Shown: positions 33,092 to 41,735, counted from the stretch's first letter. The stretch is DNA of 64,000 nt from Streptomyces calvus (GCF_006782915.1 NZ_VCNP01000043.1:186001-250000), one strand, 5' to 3'. A program made the numbers and translations. Notes: a model not told the origin generated them from the letters alone.

Positions 33092-33972
33092 GGCTCTAAC
33101 AAAAGCTGCTGATCATGAGGCTGTCGGCCTCTCTGCTCGTATGTCTGGGTATGGGAAATCGTCAGTCGCGGCCGTGGATCGTGTCGGATGAACTGTGGTT
33201 GCTGGTCGAGCCGTTGTTGCCGAAGCCGGGTCCGAAGAAGGTCGAGGGTCGGCCGCGGGTGCCGGACCGGCAGGCGCTGTGCGGGATTCTCTTCGTCCTG
33301 CACACCGGCATCCAGTGGGAGTACCTGCCCCAGGAGCTGGGCTTCGGCTCGGGGATGACGTGCTGGCGACGCCTGGCGGCATGGAACGAGGCCGGCGTCT
33401 GGGACCAGCTCCACCAGCTGCTGCTGAACGAGCTGCGGTCGAAGAACCAGCTGGACTGGGAGCGGGCGGTGATCGACTCCTCGCACGTGCGGGCTGCCCG
33501 GCGGGGCCCAAAAGCGGGCCGAGCCCGGTCGACCGTGCACGGCCGGGCAGCAAGCACCACCTCATCGTCGACGGACAGGGCATCCCGCTCGCGGTGTCGC
33601 TGACCGGCGGCAACCGCAATGACGTCACCCAGCTGCTGCCCCTCCTCGACAAGATCCCACCCGTCGCGGGCCGGACCGGCAGGCCCCGTCGGCGGCCGGA
33701 CGCTCTGCTGGCCGACCGCGGCTACGACCACGACATCTACCGGCGCCTGCTCTGGCAGCGCGGCATCCGGCCCGTGATCGCGAGACGGGGCGAGCCCCAC
33801 GGCACTGGCCTGGGCATCTTCCGCTACGTCGTCGAGCGCACGATCGCCTGGCTCCACGGCTTCCGCCGCCTACGCATCCGCTGGGAGAGGCGCGACGACA
33901 TCCACGAAGCCTTCCTCGGCCTCGCCGTTTGCCTGATCACCCACCGCCACGTTCGACGCCTTTGTTAGGACC
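33092..33972 (+). mobile_element. IS5-family insertion sequence (IS427-like), about 881 bp
   Basis: Imperfect terminal inverted repeats: GGCTCTAACAAAAGC at the left and the complement of GGTCCTAACAAAGGC at the right. CTAA occurs in both flanks (33086-33089 and 33974-33977) and may be the target duplication, which would shift the borders by one or two bases. It encodes one transposase in two overlapping frames. It inserted just before the serine hydrolase gene end. Confidence 0.85.
33115..33968 (+). CDS. IS5-family transposase made by -1 ribosomal frameshift
   Basis: The first frame (MGNRQSRPWIVSDELW, then RAVIDSSHVRAARRGPK) ends at 33603. The second frame continues in -1 from SGPSPVDRARPGSKHHLIV to the end. 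The switch point is a canonical slippery heptamer C CCA AAA at 33507-33513, in the zero frame. The DDE catalytic triad is visible as VIDSSH, LLADRGYD and VVERTIAW. The real start may be the ATG at 33151. Fusion length is about 270-280 aa, normal for the group. It looks intact. Confidence 0.88.
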
Positions 33973-33973
33973 T

Positions 33974-35017
33974 CTAAGTGAAAGCCAGCTTTCGGAAGGC
34001 ATTGCGGACGCCGTTCAGCGGTTCGCGGTCACGGGTGTAGTAGAGCTTGTTGGTCAGGAGCACCGCCCAACGGCCCTTGGTGGGAGAGATCCAAATGCCT
34101 GTGCCCGTGAAGCCGTAGTGGACCCAGACGTCATCCTCAGTGGTGGTGCCGGGAGCGGGATGCCAGAACAGGCCACGAGCCGGCTGCAGCTCACCGGTCC
34201 CGATGATCAGGGAGCGGGTGGTCCACTCGCTGCCGAAACCAGCCCGCACATGGGACGCAGCAGGGTCGAGCATGTACTGGAGGAAGGTGGCGAGGTCGTC
34301 GAGGACGGTGAAGACGCCTGCGATGCCGCAGACGCCGCCCAGGAGGCGGGCTGAGAAGTCGTGGGGGACTCCCTTGAGGTGGGTGTCGGTGTCTTGGTCG
34401 AGTTCGGTCGGTGCGCAGCGGGCGGCGAGGTCGGCGGGCAGGGGGCCGAAGCGGGTGCTGGTCATGCCCAGTGGGTGCCAGGTGCGGGTGGTGGCCAGTC
34501 GGTCCAGGGGCTGGCCGGAGAGGTGTTCGGCGAGGTAGCCGAGGATGAGGGCGGCCCGGTCGGTGTACTCGACGGCTCCTCCGGGTGTCCGGTGAAGTTG
34601 TTCTTGGAGGACGCCTCGGCGGATCTCGTGGGGGTTGGTGCCGTAGAGGTTCTTCAGCTGCGCCCGCAGTGGGACGCCGGCGGTGTGTGTCAGCAGCTGC
34701 CGGGCGGTGACGGCTCCGAGTGGGTGCCTGGCGACTTCCTGCCAGAAGCTGCCGAGTGGCTGGTCGAGGTCGAGGGCACCGTCCTCCCACAAGGCGCCGA
34801 TGGAGGACCAGACGGCCAGGATCTTGGTGAGGCTGGCGGCGTCGAAGACGGTGTCGGTGCGCATCGGCACGTCCGGCTCGTCGGGGTCAAGGACGCCTGT
34901 TGTGCCCTGGGCGAGGGTGCCGGTTGCGTCGCCGGTGGCCCACACGGCGCCCGGGTACATCTTGTCGCGGACTCCCTGGTCGAGCAGGGCTTCGATGCGG
35001 TCGCGGTCGTACGTCAT
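33974..35017 (-). CDS. Serine hydrolase, beta-lactamase/DD-peptidase family (class C-like)
   Basis: 347 aa. The nucleophile motif is SLTK (DAASLTKILAV), the second motif is YTD (VEYTDRAALIL, Tyr replacing the Tyr of YxN), and the usual HTAG turn is present (LLTHTAGVPL). There is no signal peptide, so it is predicted cytoplasmic, unlike secreted DD-peptidases. Members hydrolyse esters, amides or lactams. GAGGGAG before the ATG fixes the start. It is the last gene of the MurA-to-hydrolase run, with a 96-bp gap after the glycosyltransferase, and the IS ends two bases from its stop codon. Confidence 0.9.
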   Translation of the reverse strand: MTYDRDRIEALLDQGVRDKMYPGAVWATGDATGTLAQGTTGVLDPDEPDVPMRTDTVFDAASLTKILAVWSSIGALWEDGALDLDQPLGSFWQEVARHPLGAVTARQLLTHTAGVPLRAQLKNLYGTNPHEIRRGVLQEQLHRTPGGAVEYTDRAALILGYLAEHLSGQPLDRLATTRTWHPLGMTSTRFGPLPADLAARCAPTELDQDTDTHLKGVPHDFSARLLGGVCGIAGVFTVLDDLATFLQYMLDPAASHVRAGFGSEWTTRSLIIGTGELQPARGLFWHPAPGTTTEDDVWVHYGFTGTGIWISPTKGRWAVLLTNKLYYTRDREPLNGVRNAFRKLAFT

Positions 35018-35112
35018 GGTCTCCCTCTTCGACGGGGTGCCCCGTCGGTCAGCGTAGTGACGTTCGCGGAGCGGTCCGGGTAGTGGCGGGGCGGGTCGTC
35101 CGGCGGCCGGAT

Positions 35113-36228
35113 TCAGGTGAGCTGTCGGCCGAGTTCGGTCAGGGAGCGCGCGGTCGCCGAAAGAGGGTGGCGAGCCGCGTTTGCGTAACCCGCCTGTCGC
35201 AGGGCGGTCAGCAGTCCGGGCGTCGCCCTCAGCCGGTCGAGGTCGCGCGCGAGTGCGGCTGAGTAGGCGAAGTCCGTGGCCGTACCGGATGCCGCGAGCG
35301 TTTCGCTGAGACCAGGGATGGGCTGGTAGAGGACGGGTAGTCCGCACGCTTGGGCTTCCAGCGCGACGAGTCCCATGGCCTCCAGGGTGGTGGACGGCAC
35401 GACCAGCACGTCGTGTTCGGTGAAGGCTTTCCACAGCTGAGGACGGCGGAGCCAGCCGAGGTACCGCACTCGTACGCCTGCTCGTTGCATCAGCGGGGCC
35501 AGAGCATGGAACTGGGCTCTGGGCGCCGCAATGCTCAGCTCGACGCCGGGCACGGAAGCCAAGCTCTTGATCAGGGCCTCGACGCCCTTTTCGGTGGTCA
35601 GGCGTCCTGCGTACAGCAGCCGCAGGTGGCTGGTGGATGTGCGCACTGGCCGGGGCGGCGGGTCGGTGAGCAGGTGGTCGGGGATGCCCCAGGGGATGTG
35701 GGTGATCTTGCGGCGTTCGATCTGCGGGGCGAGCTTGCGGAGGCGGTCGGCCATCGCGTTGGTGGGGACGACGACGGCGTCGGCGGCTCTGGCTGTTTCG
35801 CGCAGCACCTGGAGCTGGTCTCGGTGTGTCTCAGCGAAGAGCAGGTCCGTGCCGTGGACGAGGGCGATCCGGGGATGTGTCGGTAGAGCGCGGATGAGAG
35901 CAGGAGTGGCGCCGAACGCGAGGTGCTGCAGGTGGAGCACGTCGATCTGCGCGGGATCGACCGCGGCTGTGAGTGCTCTGCGAAGGGCGGCGACGTAGCG
36001 GCTGAAGGCCGGTCCTTCCAGGCATTTGCCTGCCACGGGCAGCAGGTTGAGTCCGACGGGCGGTCGGGGAGCGTGACCGGGTGGCGCGAGCATGAAGGCG
36101 CGGGCCGGGATGAGGGGCTGCTGGCCGGTGTAGAGGTCGAGGAAGAGCTCGACGCTGCCGCCGGGGCTTCCGGCGGGGAGGTCCAGGAAGGTGGCGGCCA
36201 TCGGGCCGGTGGCCGAGCGAGCATTCAC
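35113..36228 (-). CDS. GT-B glycosyltransferase (GT4-like)
   Basis: 371 aa. The C-terminal nucleotide-sugar domain has LRLLYAGRLTTEKGVEALI and the E-x7-E motif in STTLEAMGLVALEAQACGLP. The N-terminal domain contains IDVLHLQHLAFGATPALIRA and LVHGTDLLFAETH, as in GT4 enzymes. The GTG (GGAGG 6 nt upstream) overlaps the stop of the deaminase-like gene A (GTGA). It lies with a MurA-like and a nucleotidase-like enzyme, so a nucleotide-linked acceptor or donor is plausible. Confidence 0.92.
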   Translation of the reverse strand: MNARSATGPMAATFLDLPAGSPGGSVELFLDLYTGQQPLIPARAFMLAPPGHAPRPPVGLNLLPVAGKCLEGPAFSRYVAALRRALTAAVDPAQIDVLHLQHLAFGATPALIRALPTHPRIALVHGTDLLFAETHRDQLQVLRETARAADAVVVPTNAMADRLRKLAPQIERRKITHIPWGIPDHLLTDPPPRPVRTSTSHLRLLYAGRLTTEKGVEALIKSLASVPGVELSIAAPRAQFHALAPLMQRAGVRVRYLGWLRRPQLWKAFTEHDVLVVPSTTLEAMGLVALEAQACGLPVLYQPIPGLSETLAASGTATDFAYSAALARDLDRLRATPGLLTALRQAGYANAARHPLSATARSLTELGRQLT

Positions 36229-36761
36229 CGTGTGCCTCCGTCGATCTCCTCGTAGAGGCGCGAGATGCCGATGCCTTCTGTGGAGGCGTACTTGGCGGGC
36301 TGTTGCTGGTAGCTGGTCGGTGCGCCGAGGGGGGTGAGGAAGACGAGCTTGCCGAAGGTCATGCCCGGATACACGCGCACCGGTCGCGTGGCGCGGATCT
36401 CCAGCGTCCACCGGATCGCATGGCCCTGGTGTCCGAGCGGGGCCGACACGTGGACCCAGATGCCCAGGGAGCCGGTGGTGAGGTCGCCGTTCAGCAGCTG
36501 CGCGTACATCTCAGAACCGGTCCGCTCCAGGGTGATGGCCAGGTAGAGCAGGCCAGGGCGCAGCACGAAGCCGGTGTCGGGGATGGACTCCTCGGTGAAG
36601 GCGGTGGGGGTTGCAGCGTCGAGGTCGTCGTCGCAGACGCGGATCGTGTCGCCGAGCCGCCAGTCGTAGGCGTTGGGGGAGACGCGGCTGGGCTCGTAGG
36701 GGTCGATGATGATCTCGCCGGCCTGGACAGCGGCGGCGATGGCGGGGCCGGTGAGGATCAC
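36225..36761 (-). CDS. dCTP deaminase/dUTPase-fold protein A
   Basis: 178 aa, close to the usual 190 of Dcd. Conserved parts are VSPNAYDWRLGD (substrate loop; SYDLRLG in Dcd), PGLLYLAITLE and the beta strand WTLEIRATRPVRVYPGM, where Glu121 matches the catalytic Glu of Dcd (Glu138 in E. coli, from memory). The phosphate-binding motif GRSSxGR is lost: NGDLTTGSLG stands at residues 91-100. The C-terminal KYQ motif is also changed (AKYAS). It is coupled to protein B by GTGA. It may need B for activity. Confidence 0.9.
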   Translation of the reverse strand: MILTGPAIAAAVQAGEIIIDPYEPSRVSPNAYDWRLGDTIRVCDDDLDAATPTAFTEESIPDTGFVLRPGLLYLAITLERTGSEMYAQLLNGDLTTGSLGIWVHVSAPLGHQGHAIRWTLEIRATRPVRVYPGMTFGKLVFLTPLGAPTSYQQQPAKYASTEGIGISRLYEEIDGGTR

Positions 36762-37297
36762 GGCGCCACCGCCGGGAGCCGGGCGAGGTCTCGCCAGTAG
36801 GCGGAGGGCTGCGGTCCTGCGGCGGCCTGGTACTTGCCGCTGTAGAGTTCCACGGCGCCCGTGGAGACGAAGAACATGATCTGCCCGATCTTCATGCCTG
36901 CGTACACGCGCAGCGGCCGGGTCGGGGTGAGCATGAGCGTCCACTGCCCATGGAAGCCGATGTCGCCGATGGGCGAGGTGATCTCGACGAACAGGCCAAG
37001 ACGTCCGACGGAGGAGCGGCCGAACAGCAGCGGCACGAAGGTGTCGGAGCCGACCTCTTCGAGGGTGTGGCCGAGGTAGAGCTCGCCTGGCTGGAGGACA
37101 TGCCCTTCCGAGCCGATGGTTGTCTTGTAGGTGGGATTGGGCAGGTGGGCGTCCAGGACTGTGCTCGTGTAGGTGATCAGGGTGGGGCCCAGACGGACGT
37201 TGTAGCTGTTGGGGTTGACCTGGTCGGCGGCGAACGGGGTGATGCTGAGGCGGCCGTCGTGAGCGGCAGCGGTGATCTCCGGGCCGGTGAGGATCAC
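36758..37297 (-). CDS. dCTP deaminase/dUTPase-fold protein B
   Basis: 179 aa. It keeps VNPNSYNVRLGPTL, the phosphate motif GRSSVGRLGL (residues 93-102), DIGFHGQWT, VYAGMKIGQI and the C-terminal GKYQ. The residue at the catalytic Glu position is Met (WTLML, residue 122). So B has the triphosphate site but not the general base, the reverse of protein A. It overlaps both neighbours by GTGA. GAAGGAGG precedes the GTG. In the homotrimeric Dcd family the active sites form between subunits, so an A-B hetero-oligomer is possible. Confidence 0.92.
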   Translation of the reverse strand: MILTGPEITAAAHDGRLSITPFAADQVNPNSYNVRLGPTLITYTSTVLDAHLPNPTYKTTIGSEGHVLQPGELYLGHTLEEVGSDTFVPLLFGRSSVGRLGLFVEITSPIGDIGFHGQWTLMLTPTRPLRVYAGMKIGQIMFFVSTGAVELYSGKYQAAAGPQPSAYWRDLARLPAVAP

Positions 37298-38532
37298 TGG
37301 CTGCCTCCTTCCGCGGTGCCGGGAGCGGTGAGGACGTGCTGGACGGCGTGGTCCAGGCGCAGGCCGGCCTCGTGCGTGCGTCCGCCGAGGTGGGTCTCGG
37401 CGAGGTAATCGGTGGTCAGCACGGTGGTGACGGCGTCCGGCAAGGGATCGGGAGCGGTGACGAGCGGGCCGATCTGGGTGGTCAGATGTGAGAGCCATCC
37501 GGGGAGGTCGCTGCGCGCTGACTCGGGTACGTGGGCGTGCACCAGCTGGTTGGCGAACGGCTCGATGGAGAGCAGGTCACCGTGGGTGAGGCTGTCGCCG
37601 AGTGTTACGGCTCGTAGCGCCGTCTCGTTGAGGATGACCGCGTCTGCGCCGAGCCCCCTTCGCAGACGGGCGGTGAGGTCCAGAAGCAGGCTGCGCCGGT
37701 CGAGGGTCCGGTGGCGGTAGACCGCTCCGAGCGGGCAGAGGGTGGCGGCCAGCTGCTGCTTGACGCCGTCGATCTGGGAGCACAGATCCGCAAGCTCCGT
37801 CGGAACGACGCTCGGGACCCGATCGGGGAAGGATGTGGTGCCTGCACCCCATCCCCGGCCCACGGGTGCGGCGATTGCGTAGCCTTCGGCGAGTTCCCGG
37901 CCCTTGACGACCAGGGTGTCGTCGACTCGGACCGGCCCGTACTGGTCGCTGTGGCAGTGCCCTGCGAAGACCACGTCGAGGAAGGGACAGGCCGCCGCGA
38001 GTTCCCGGTCCTCGTCGAAGCCGGAGTGGCTGAGCAGGACCCAGCTGTCCACCTCGTGGACGTGGGCGAGGATCACGTCGCGCAGGGCCTGGAGGGGATC
38101 GGTCACGCAGTGGCCGACTCGCTGGGCGGCCGGGATCGAGTGGAAGGCTTGCCGACCGATCACAGCGGTTACGCCGACGCGCCGTCCATCGACGTCGGCG
38201 ACGTACAGGCGGCGGAAGAGAGCGTCGCCGGTGCTGGCATGAACGACGTTGGCGCAGACAGTGCGCCGGTGAAGGTCGGGTTCGAAGTGGTGGGACCAGC
38301 CATGATTGCCGGGAGCCAGCACGTCGTACAGCCCGAGCAGGATCTCCCGCTCGATCGTGCCGCCAGCGAGGCGGTAATACCCGCTGCCTTCGAAGAAGTC
38401 GCCGCAGTCCACGATGAGCGAGGTCGGGCGCAGCGCGTGGAGGTGGGTCAGAAACGGTGCGGCGTTGTCGAAGGCGGAGTGGACGTCCGTCGTGGCAACG
38501 ATCTGGCGCAGGTTCCGGCCTTCGGTGGTCAT
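37294..38532 (-). CDS. Cytosolic metallophosphoesterase, 5'-nucleotidase (UshA)-like
   Basis: 412 aa. The dimetal motifs are TTDVHS (D16, H18), VDCGDFFEG (D45), GNHGW (N76, H77), LLSHSGFDED and FAGHCHSD. A C-terminal half resembling the 5'-nucleotidase substrate domain follows (LGADAVILNETALRAVTLGD, LLSIEPFANQL). No signal peptide is visible, so unlike UshA it should act inside the cell, probably removing phosphate from a nucleotide or nucleotide-like intermediate. It overlaps MurA by ATGA and protein B by GTGA. Confidence 0.93.
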   Translation of the reverse strand: MTTEGRNLRQIVATTDVHSAFDNAAPFLTHLHALRPTSLIVDCGDFFEGSGYYRLAGGTIEREILLGLYDVLAPGNHGWSHHFEPDLHRRTVCANVVHASTGDALFRRLYVADVDGRRVGVTAVIGRQAFHSIPAAQRVGHCVTDPLQALRDVILAHVHEVDSWVLLSHSGFDEDRELAAACPFLDVVFAGHCHSDQYGPVRVDDTLVVKGRELAEGYAIAAPVGRGWGAGTTSFPDRVPSVVPTELADLCSQIDGVKQQLAATLCPLGAVYRHRTLDRRSLLLDLTARLRRGLGADAVILNETALRAVTLGDSLTHGDLLSIEPFANQLVHAHVPESARSDLPGWLSHLTTQIGPLVTAPDPLPDAVTTVLTTDYLAETHLGGRTHEAGLRLDHAVQHVLTAPGTAEGGSQ

Positions 38533-39848
38533 GGGGTGACCTCGCAGATGTCGGCACCCAGGGCGCGCAGCTTGCCGGACAGGTCGGCGTGGCCGCGGCG
38601 CAACTGGTCGAGGCCGCCGATGGTGGTGACGCCTCGGGCCGTGAGGCCGACGACCATGAGGGCGGCGCCGGTGCGGATGTCTGTGGCTTCAACGCCTGCG
38701 CCCGTGAGTAGTTGGGGCCCCGTCAGGCGGCATTCGGTGGGGGAGATCTCCTCGATCTCGGCGCCCAGGCGGGCCAGCTGCGGCAGCAGGTTGCCGTGGC
38801 GGCCGGGATTGATCGCGTCGGCGAACAGATGCGTCCCGGGCAGTCCCAAGGCGAGTGCCATGAGCGGTGGTTCGAAGTCGGCATCCAGACCGGCCGGGCT
38901 CAGGGAAGCGATGGCCCGCAGGGGGCGACCCGTGGGGGCTGCCTCCTGGGCGCGGACGGTAAGGCCATCCAATTCCGCGACGACGGGGATGCCGAGCTGA
39001 TGAAGGGCAGCCACGAACGGGCCTACGTCCTTGGCCTGCACGCCGTCGATACGGGCAGTACCGCGTGTCGCGGCGATTGCGCAGGCGAGCGTGGCTGCCT
39101 CGATCTTGTCTCCGGGAACTGTCCAGGCAGCGGGGGCAGCCGACGACGAGGAAGGCGGTGAGAGAGTGAGTACATGCTCGCTGGCGCGCGTCTCCCAGCC
39201 CACCGAACTCAGGGCGTCGAGCACGCTGAGGACTTCGGGTGAGAGGTTGGGCTGACCCAGGCGTAAGGGGCGGCCGGTCGTGAGAGCGCTCAGGGTCGCG
39301 GCCACGGTCGCACCGCGAGAACGGAACGGCAGTGCGATGGAGACGGTGCCGGTGTGAGAGCCGAGTGCCTCGATGCCGTAACCGGAGCTGTTCAGTCGGC
39401 TCCGGTCGCCGAACGCCTCGTACACCTTGAAGTGCAGCTCCATGCCACGCGCGCCGATTCGGCAGCCACCCGGCCAGGGCAGCTGTGCCTGGCCGTAACG
39501 CGCGAGCAGGGCGGGGACGAGGTAGTACGAGGCGCGGATGTGGGCTGCCTGCGCCAGATCGGGCTGCCCGCGAGATGCCCCCGATGGCAGGATCACATAG
39601 GTGGTCGGTTCGCCGACGGGCTGCGTGACATGCCAGCCCGCCTGCTGCAGCAGAGCAAGCATGATCTGGACGTCCGTGCTGTCCGGGACGTTGCCCAGCC
39701 GGACCGGGCAGCCGAGGGCAGCCGCGGCGGCCAGGAGCGGCAGTGCGGCGTTCTTGGAGCCGTCGACGCTCACGGTGCCGGCGAGCGGCGACCCGGGGCG
39801 TACGGCGATCACCTCGGCGGCCACGCCGGGGGCGTGGGTGGTCGTCAT
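38529..39848 (-). CDS. MurA-like enolpyruvyl transferase
   Basis: 439 aa, the usual EPT length. Substrate Lys in VDGSKNAALPLL (K32) and the catalytic Cys in PGGCRIGARGMELHF (C129) are present, as in UDP-GlcNAc 1-carboxyvinyltransferase. The following residues, normally RPVDLHL, are changed to RGMELHF, and DIRTGAALMVVGLTARG is kept. The divergent loop and the absence of other murein genes make an accessory role likely. Nikkomycin/polyoxin NikO/PolA are known MurA homologues that act on UMP, so a nucleotide acceptor is possible. GAGGAG precedes two tandem ATGs; the first (39851) overlaps the ATPase stop as TGATG. Confidence 0.9.
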   Translation of the reverse strand: MTTTHAPGVAAEVIAVRPGSPLAGTVSVDGSKNAALPLLAAAAALGCPVRLGNVPDSTDVQIMLALLQQAGWHVTQPVGEPTTYVILPSGASRGQPDLAQAAHIRASYYLVPALLARYGQAQLPWPGGCRIGARGMELHFKVYEAFGDRSRLNSSGYGIEALGSHTGTVSIALPFRSRGATVAATLSALTTGRPLRLGQPNLSPEVLSVLDALSSVGWETRASEHVLTLSPPSSSSAAPAAWTVPGDKIEAATLACAIAATRGTARIDGVQAKDVGPFVAALHQLGIPVVAELDGLTVRAQEAAPTGRPLRAIASLSPAGLDADFEPPLMALALGLPGTHLFADAINPGRHGNLLPQLARLGAEIEEISPTECRLTGPQLLTGAGVEATDIRTGAALMVVGLTARGVTTIGGLDQLRRGHADLSGKLRALGADICEVTP

Positions 39849-39850
39849 CA

Positions 39851-40288
39851 TCAACTCCTCTGGAGAGGAAGGAAACAGGCGACTTCCTGGATGGGCTTGC
39901 TGGTCAGGCCGATCTCGGCCCAGCACCGCTTGCCGGTCTCCGTAGGCTCGGAGTGGTACCGGTCGGCGAGAGCGGCGACGAGGAACAGGCCCCGGCCGCC
40001 TTCGCTGTCCACGTTGGGCAGAGCTGGCTGGGGCAGTACCGGGCTCGTGTCGCAGACCTCGATCCGCAGGACGGTCGCGTCGAGACAGACCGCGAGCGAG
40101 ACGGATCCGGCGCCGGCGTACTGGACCGCGTTGGTGATGAGCTCGCTGACCAGCAGTTCGGCTGTCTCCACCACCTCGGCGCCCAGTCCCGAGTCCCAGG
40201 CCGCTATCGCGTCCACGACCTGGCGCCGGGCCTCGCTTGCTGCGGCGGGCGTCGCGGGCAGGAAGAGAGCGAGCTGGTGCGCTGCCAT
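39851..40288 (-). CDS. RsbW-like ATP-binding protein (HATPase_c_2)
   Basis: 145 aa. The GHKL fold shows the N box AELLVSELITNAVQYA and the G box GGRGLFLVAALADRY, with ALFLPATPAAASEARR at the front. The family includes anti-sigma kinases and orphan Streptomyces regulators. No sigma factor is adjacent; STAS proteins lie 7 kb away in the same island. It is first in the MurA operon and coupled to it. Confidence 0.92.
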   Translation of the reverse strand: MAAHQLALFLPATPAAASEARRQVVDAIAAWDSGLGAEVVETAELLVSELITNAVQYAGAGSVSLAVCLDATVLRIEVCDTSPVLPQPALPNVDSEGGRGLFLVAALADRYHSEPTETGKRCWAEIGLTSKPIQEVACFLPLQRS

Positions 40289-40366
40289 GAGCGGCCTCCC
40301 GGTGTAGGTGCGGCCACACCAAGCAACCAGCCCGTCGCCGTGAGTGGTGAGCCCTGACGCGGGCGC

Positions 40367-40381
40367 TGCATGACTTATGCA
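40367..40381. promoter_or_regulatory. Inverted repeat between divergent operons
   Basis: TGCAT-GACTT-ATGCA, plus a third TGCAT at 40387-40391, lies between the ATPase/MurA operon and the XRE gene. It is a good candidate operator for the XRE protein controlling both directions. A TATGCT element downstream (about 40408) could be a -10 box for the XRE side. Confidence 0.5.
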
Positions 40382-40463
40382 GGAGCTGCATCACCGCCAA
40401 CCACGCCTGACCTATGCTCGATTGAGCAGGCAGGATCAGCGACGGCGGAAGGAGCCGTGGCAG

Positions 40464-41735
40464 ATGGCCGACGCGCATGGCGAAGCGAGACGGATCGCAG
40501 AACGGATCCGTCGGGCACGGGTGTTACAGCGGCGTTCACAGCATGACGTGGCCGCAGCGCTCGGGTATCACCAGTCCAAGGTGAGCCGTCTGGAGAGCGG
40601 TCGTGGCACGGATGACATTCGCGTACTACGCGCCATCGCGCAGGAACTGAACATCCCGCCCGAGGAGTTGGGTCTAGCCCCATCTCAGGACGTCTCCGCC
40701 GTCGATCAAGAAGCTGACGACATGCACCGCCGCACTTTCCTCGCCGCGAGCATCGCAGCGCTCGCGGCCCCGGCCGGCTCTATGGCCTCGCACACCGCCC
40801 TCGTCCAGGCCCTCCTGCCCGGTCCCGGCCCCGCGGGCACCGGTGGCCCCCAGGACACCGCCGTCCTGTACGAACGCGTCGGATCAGCGCTCAGGCTTTT
40901 CCACACCTGCCACTACACAGAGCTGGAGCTCACCCTCCCGAGCCTGATCGCCGACCTGCGACTGGCGGCCGGTGATGCGACGGACAGGGATACGGTGTCC
41001 CGCCTCCTGGCCACCGCGTACCAGACGGCGACGAGCCTGCTGCTCAAGCAGCACGACCAGGGCAACGCATGGCTCGCCGTCGGCCGGGCGATGGCAGAAG
41101 CCGAACGCTCGGGCGACCCGGTCGTTCTCGCCTCCAGCGTCCGCGTCCAGGCCCACGTCCTGGTCCGCGAGAAGCACGCCACAGAGGCCGTCACCCTGGT
41201 ACGGCACACCGCGGACCAGCTCACCGGCTCCTACGACCGGCGTTCACCGAAGTACCTCGCCGCCGTCGGACTGCTGCTCCTGCGCGGTGTAACCGCGGCC
41301 AGCAGCCGCGGTGATCGCGCGGCCACGAAGGAATTCCTAACCGAGGCCAAGGAAGTCTCCCGGTATGTGACCCTGGACCGGCCCGACGCCTGGGCCACCT
41401 TCAGCCCGACCAACGTCGCTCTGCACGAGCTGAGCGCTCTGGTGGCCTTCGGCGACGCCGGCTTCGCCCTTCAGGCGGCCCGGCCCCTCATGCGCCGGCA
41501 CATCCCGGTGCCTGAACGCCGGGCCGCACTATGGGTCGAAGCGGCCCGCGCCTACAGCCAACAGGGCCGCCTGGCCGACGGCTACCAAGCCCTGCGCATC
41601 GCCGAGACCTGCGCCGCCCAGGACATCCGCCGCCCCGACGTCCGCCACCTGGTCGCGGATATGGCAGCCCGCGACCGCCGACGTACTCTGCCGGAACTGC
41701 ACCACTTCAGTCGTCAACTGGGAGTCCCCGCGTGA
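40464..41735 (+). CDS. XRE-family regulator with long C-terminal TPR-like region
   Basis: 423 aa. The N-terminal HTH is RIRRARVLQRRSQHDVAAAL then HQSKVSRLESGRG. A mid-protein segment MHRRTFLAASIAALAAPAG looks like a signal or hydrophobic helix but is internal, a common oddity in this Streptomyces regulator class. The rest is helical and TPR-like (LEL..LPSLIADLRLA, AVGRAMAEAERSGDP). GGAAGGAG precedes the ATG at a slightly long distance. It is divergent from the MurA operon and coupled by GTGA to the flavoprotein. Confidence 0.92.
   Translation: MADAHGEARRIAERIRRARVLQRRSQHDVAAALGYHQSKVSRLESGRGTDDIRVLRAIAQELNIPPEELGLAPSQDVSAVDQEADDMHRRTFLAASIAALAAPAGSMASHTALVQALLPGPGPAGTGGPQDTAVLYERVGSALRLFHTCHYTELELTLPSLIADLRLAAGDATDRDTVSRLLATAYQTATSLLLKQHDQGNAWLAVGRAMAEAERSGDPVVLASSVRVQAHVLVREKHATEAVTLVRHTADQLTGSYDRRSPKYLAAVGLLLLRGVTAASSRGDRAATKEFLTEAKEVSRYVTLDRPDAWATFSPTNVALHELSALVAFGDAGFALQAARPLMRRHIPVPERRAALWVEAARAYSQQGRLADGYQALRIAETCAAQDIRRPDVRHLVADMAARDRRRTLPELHHFSRQLGVPA

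Noticed and set aside
32573..33112. A + strand gene left of the IS element
   Set aside because: Arginine-rich shadow translation without bias or start signals, running into the IS end.
38529..39848. The essential housekeeping murA
   Set aside because: It lies in a mobile island, in an operon without murein genes, and has changed residues after the catalytic Cys loop. A housekeeping copy is expected elsewhere.
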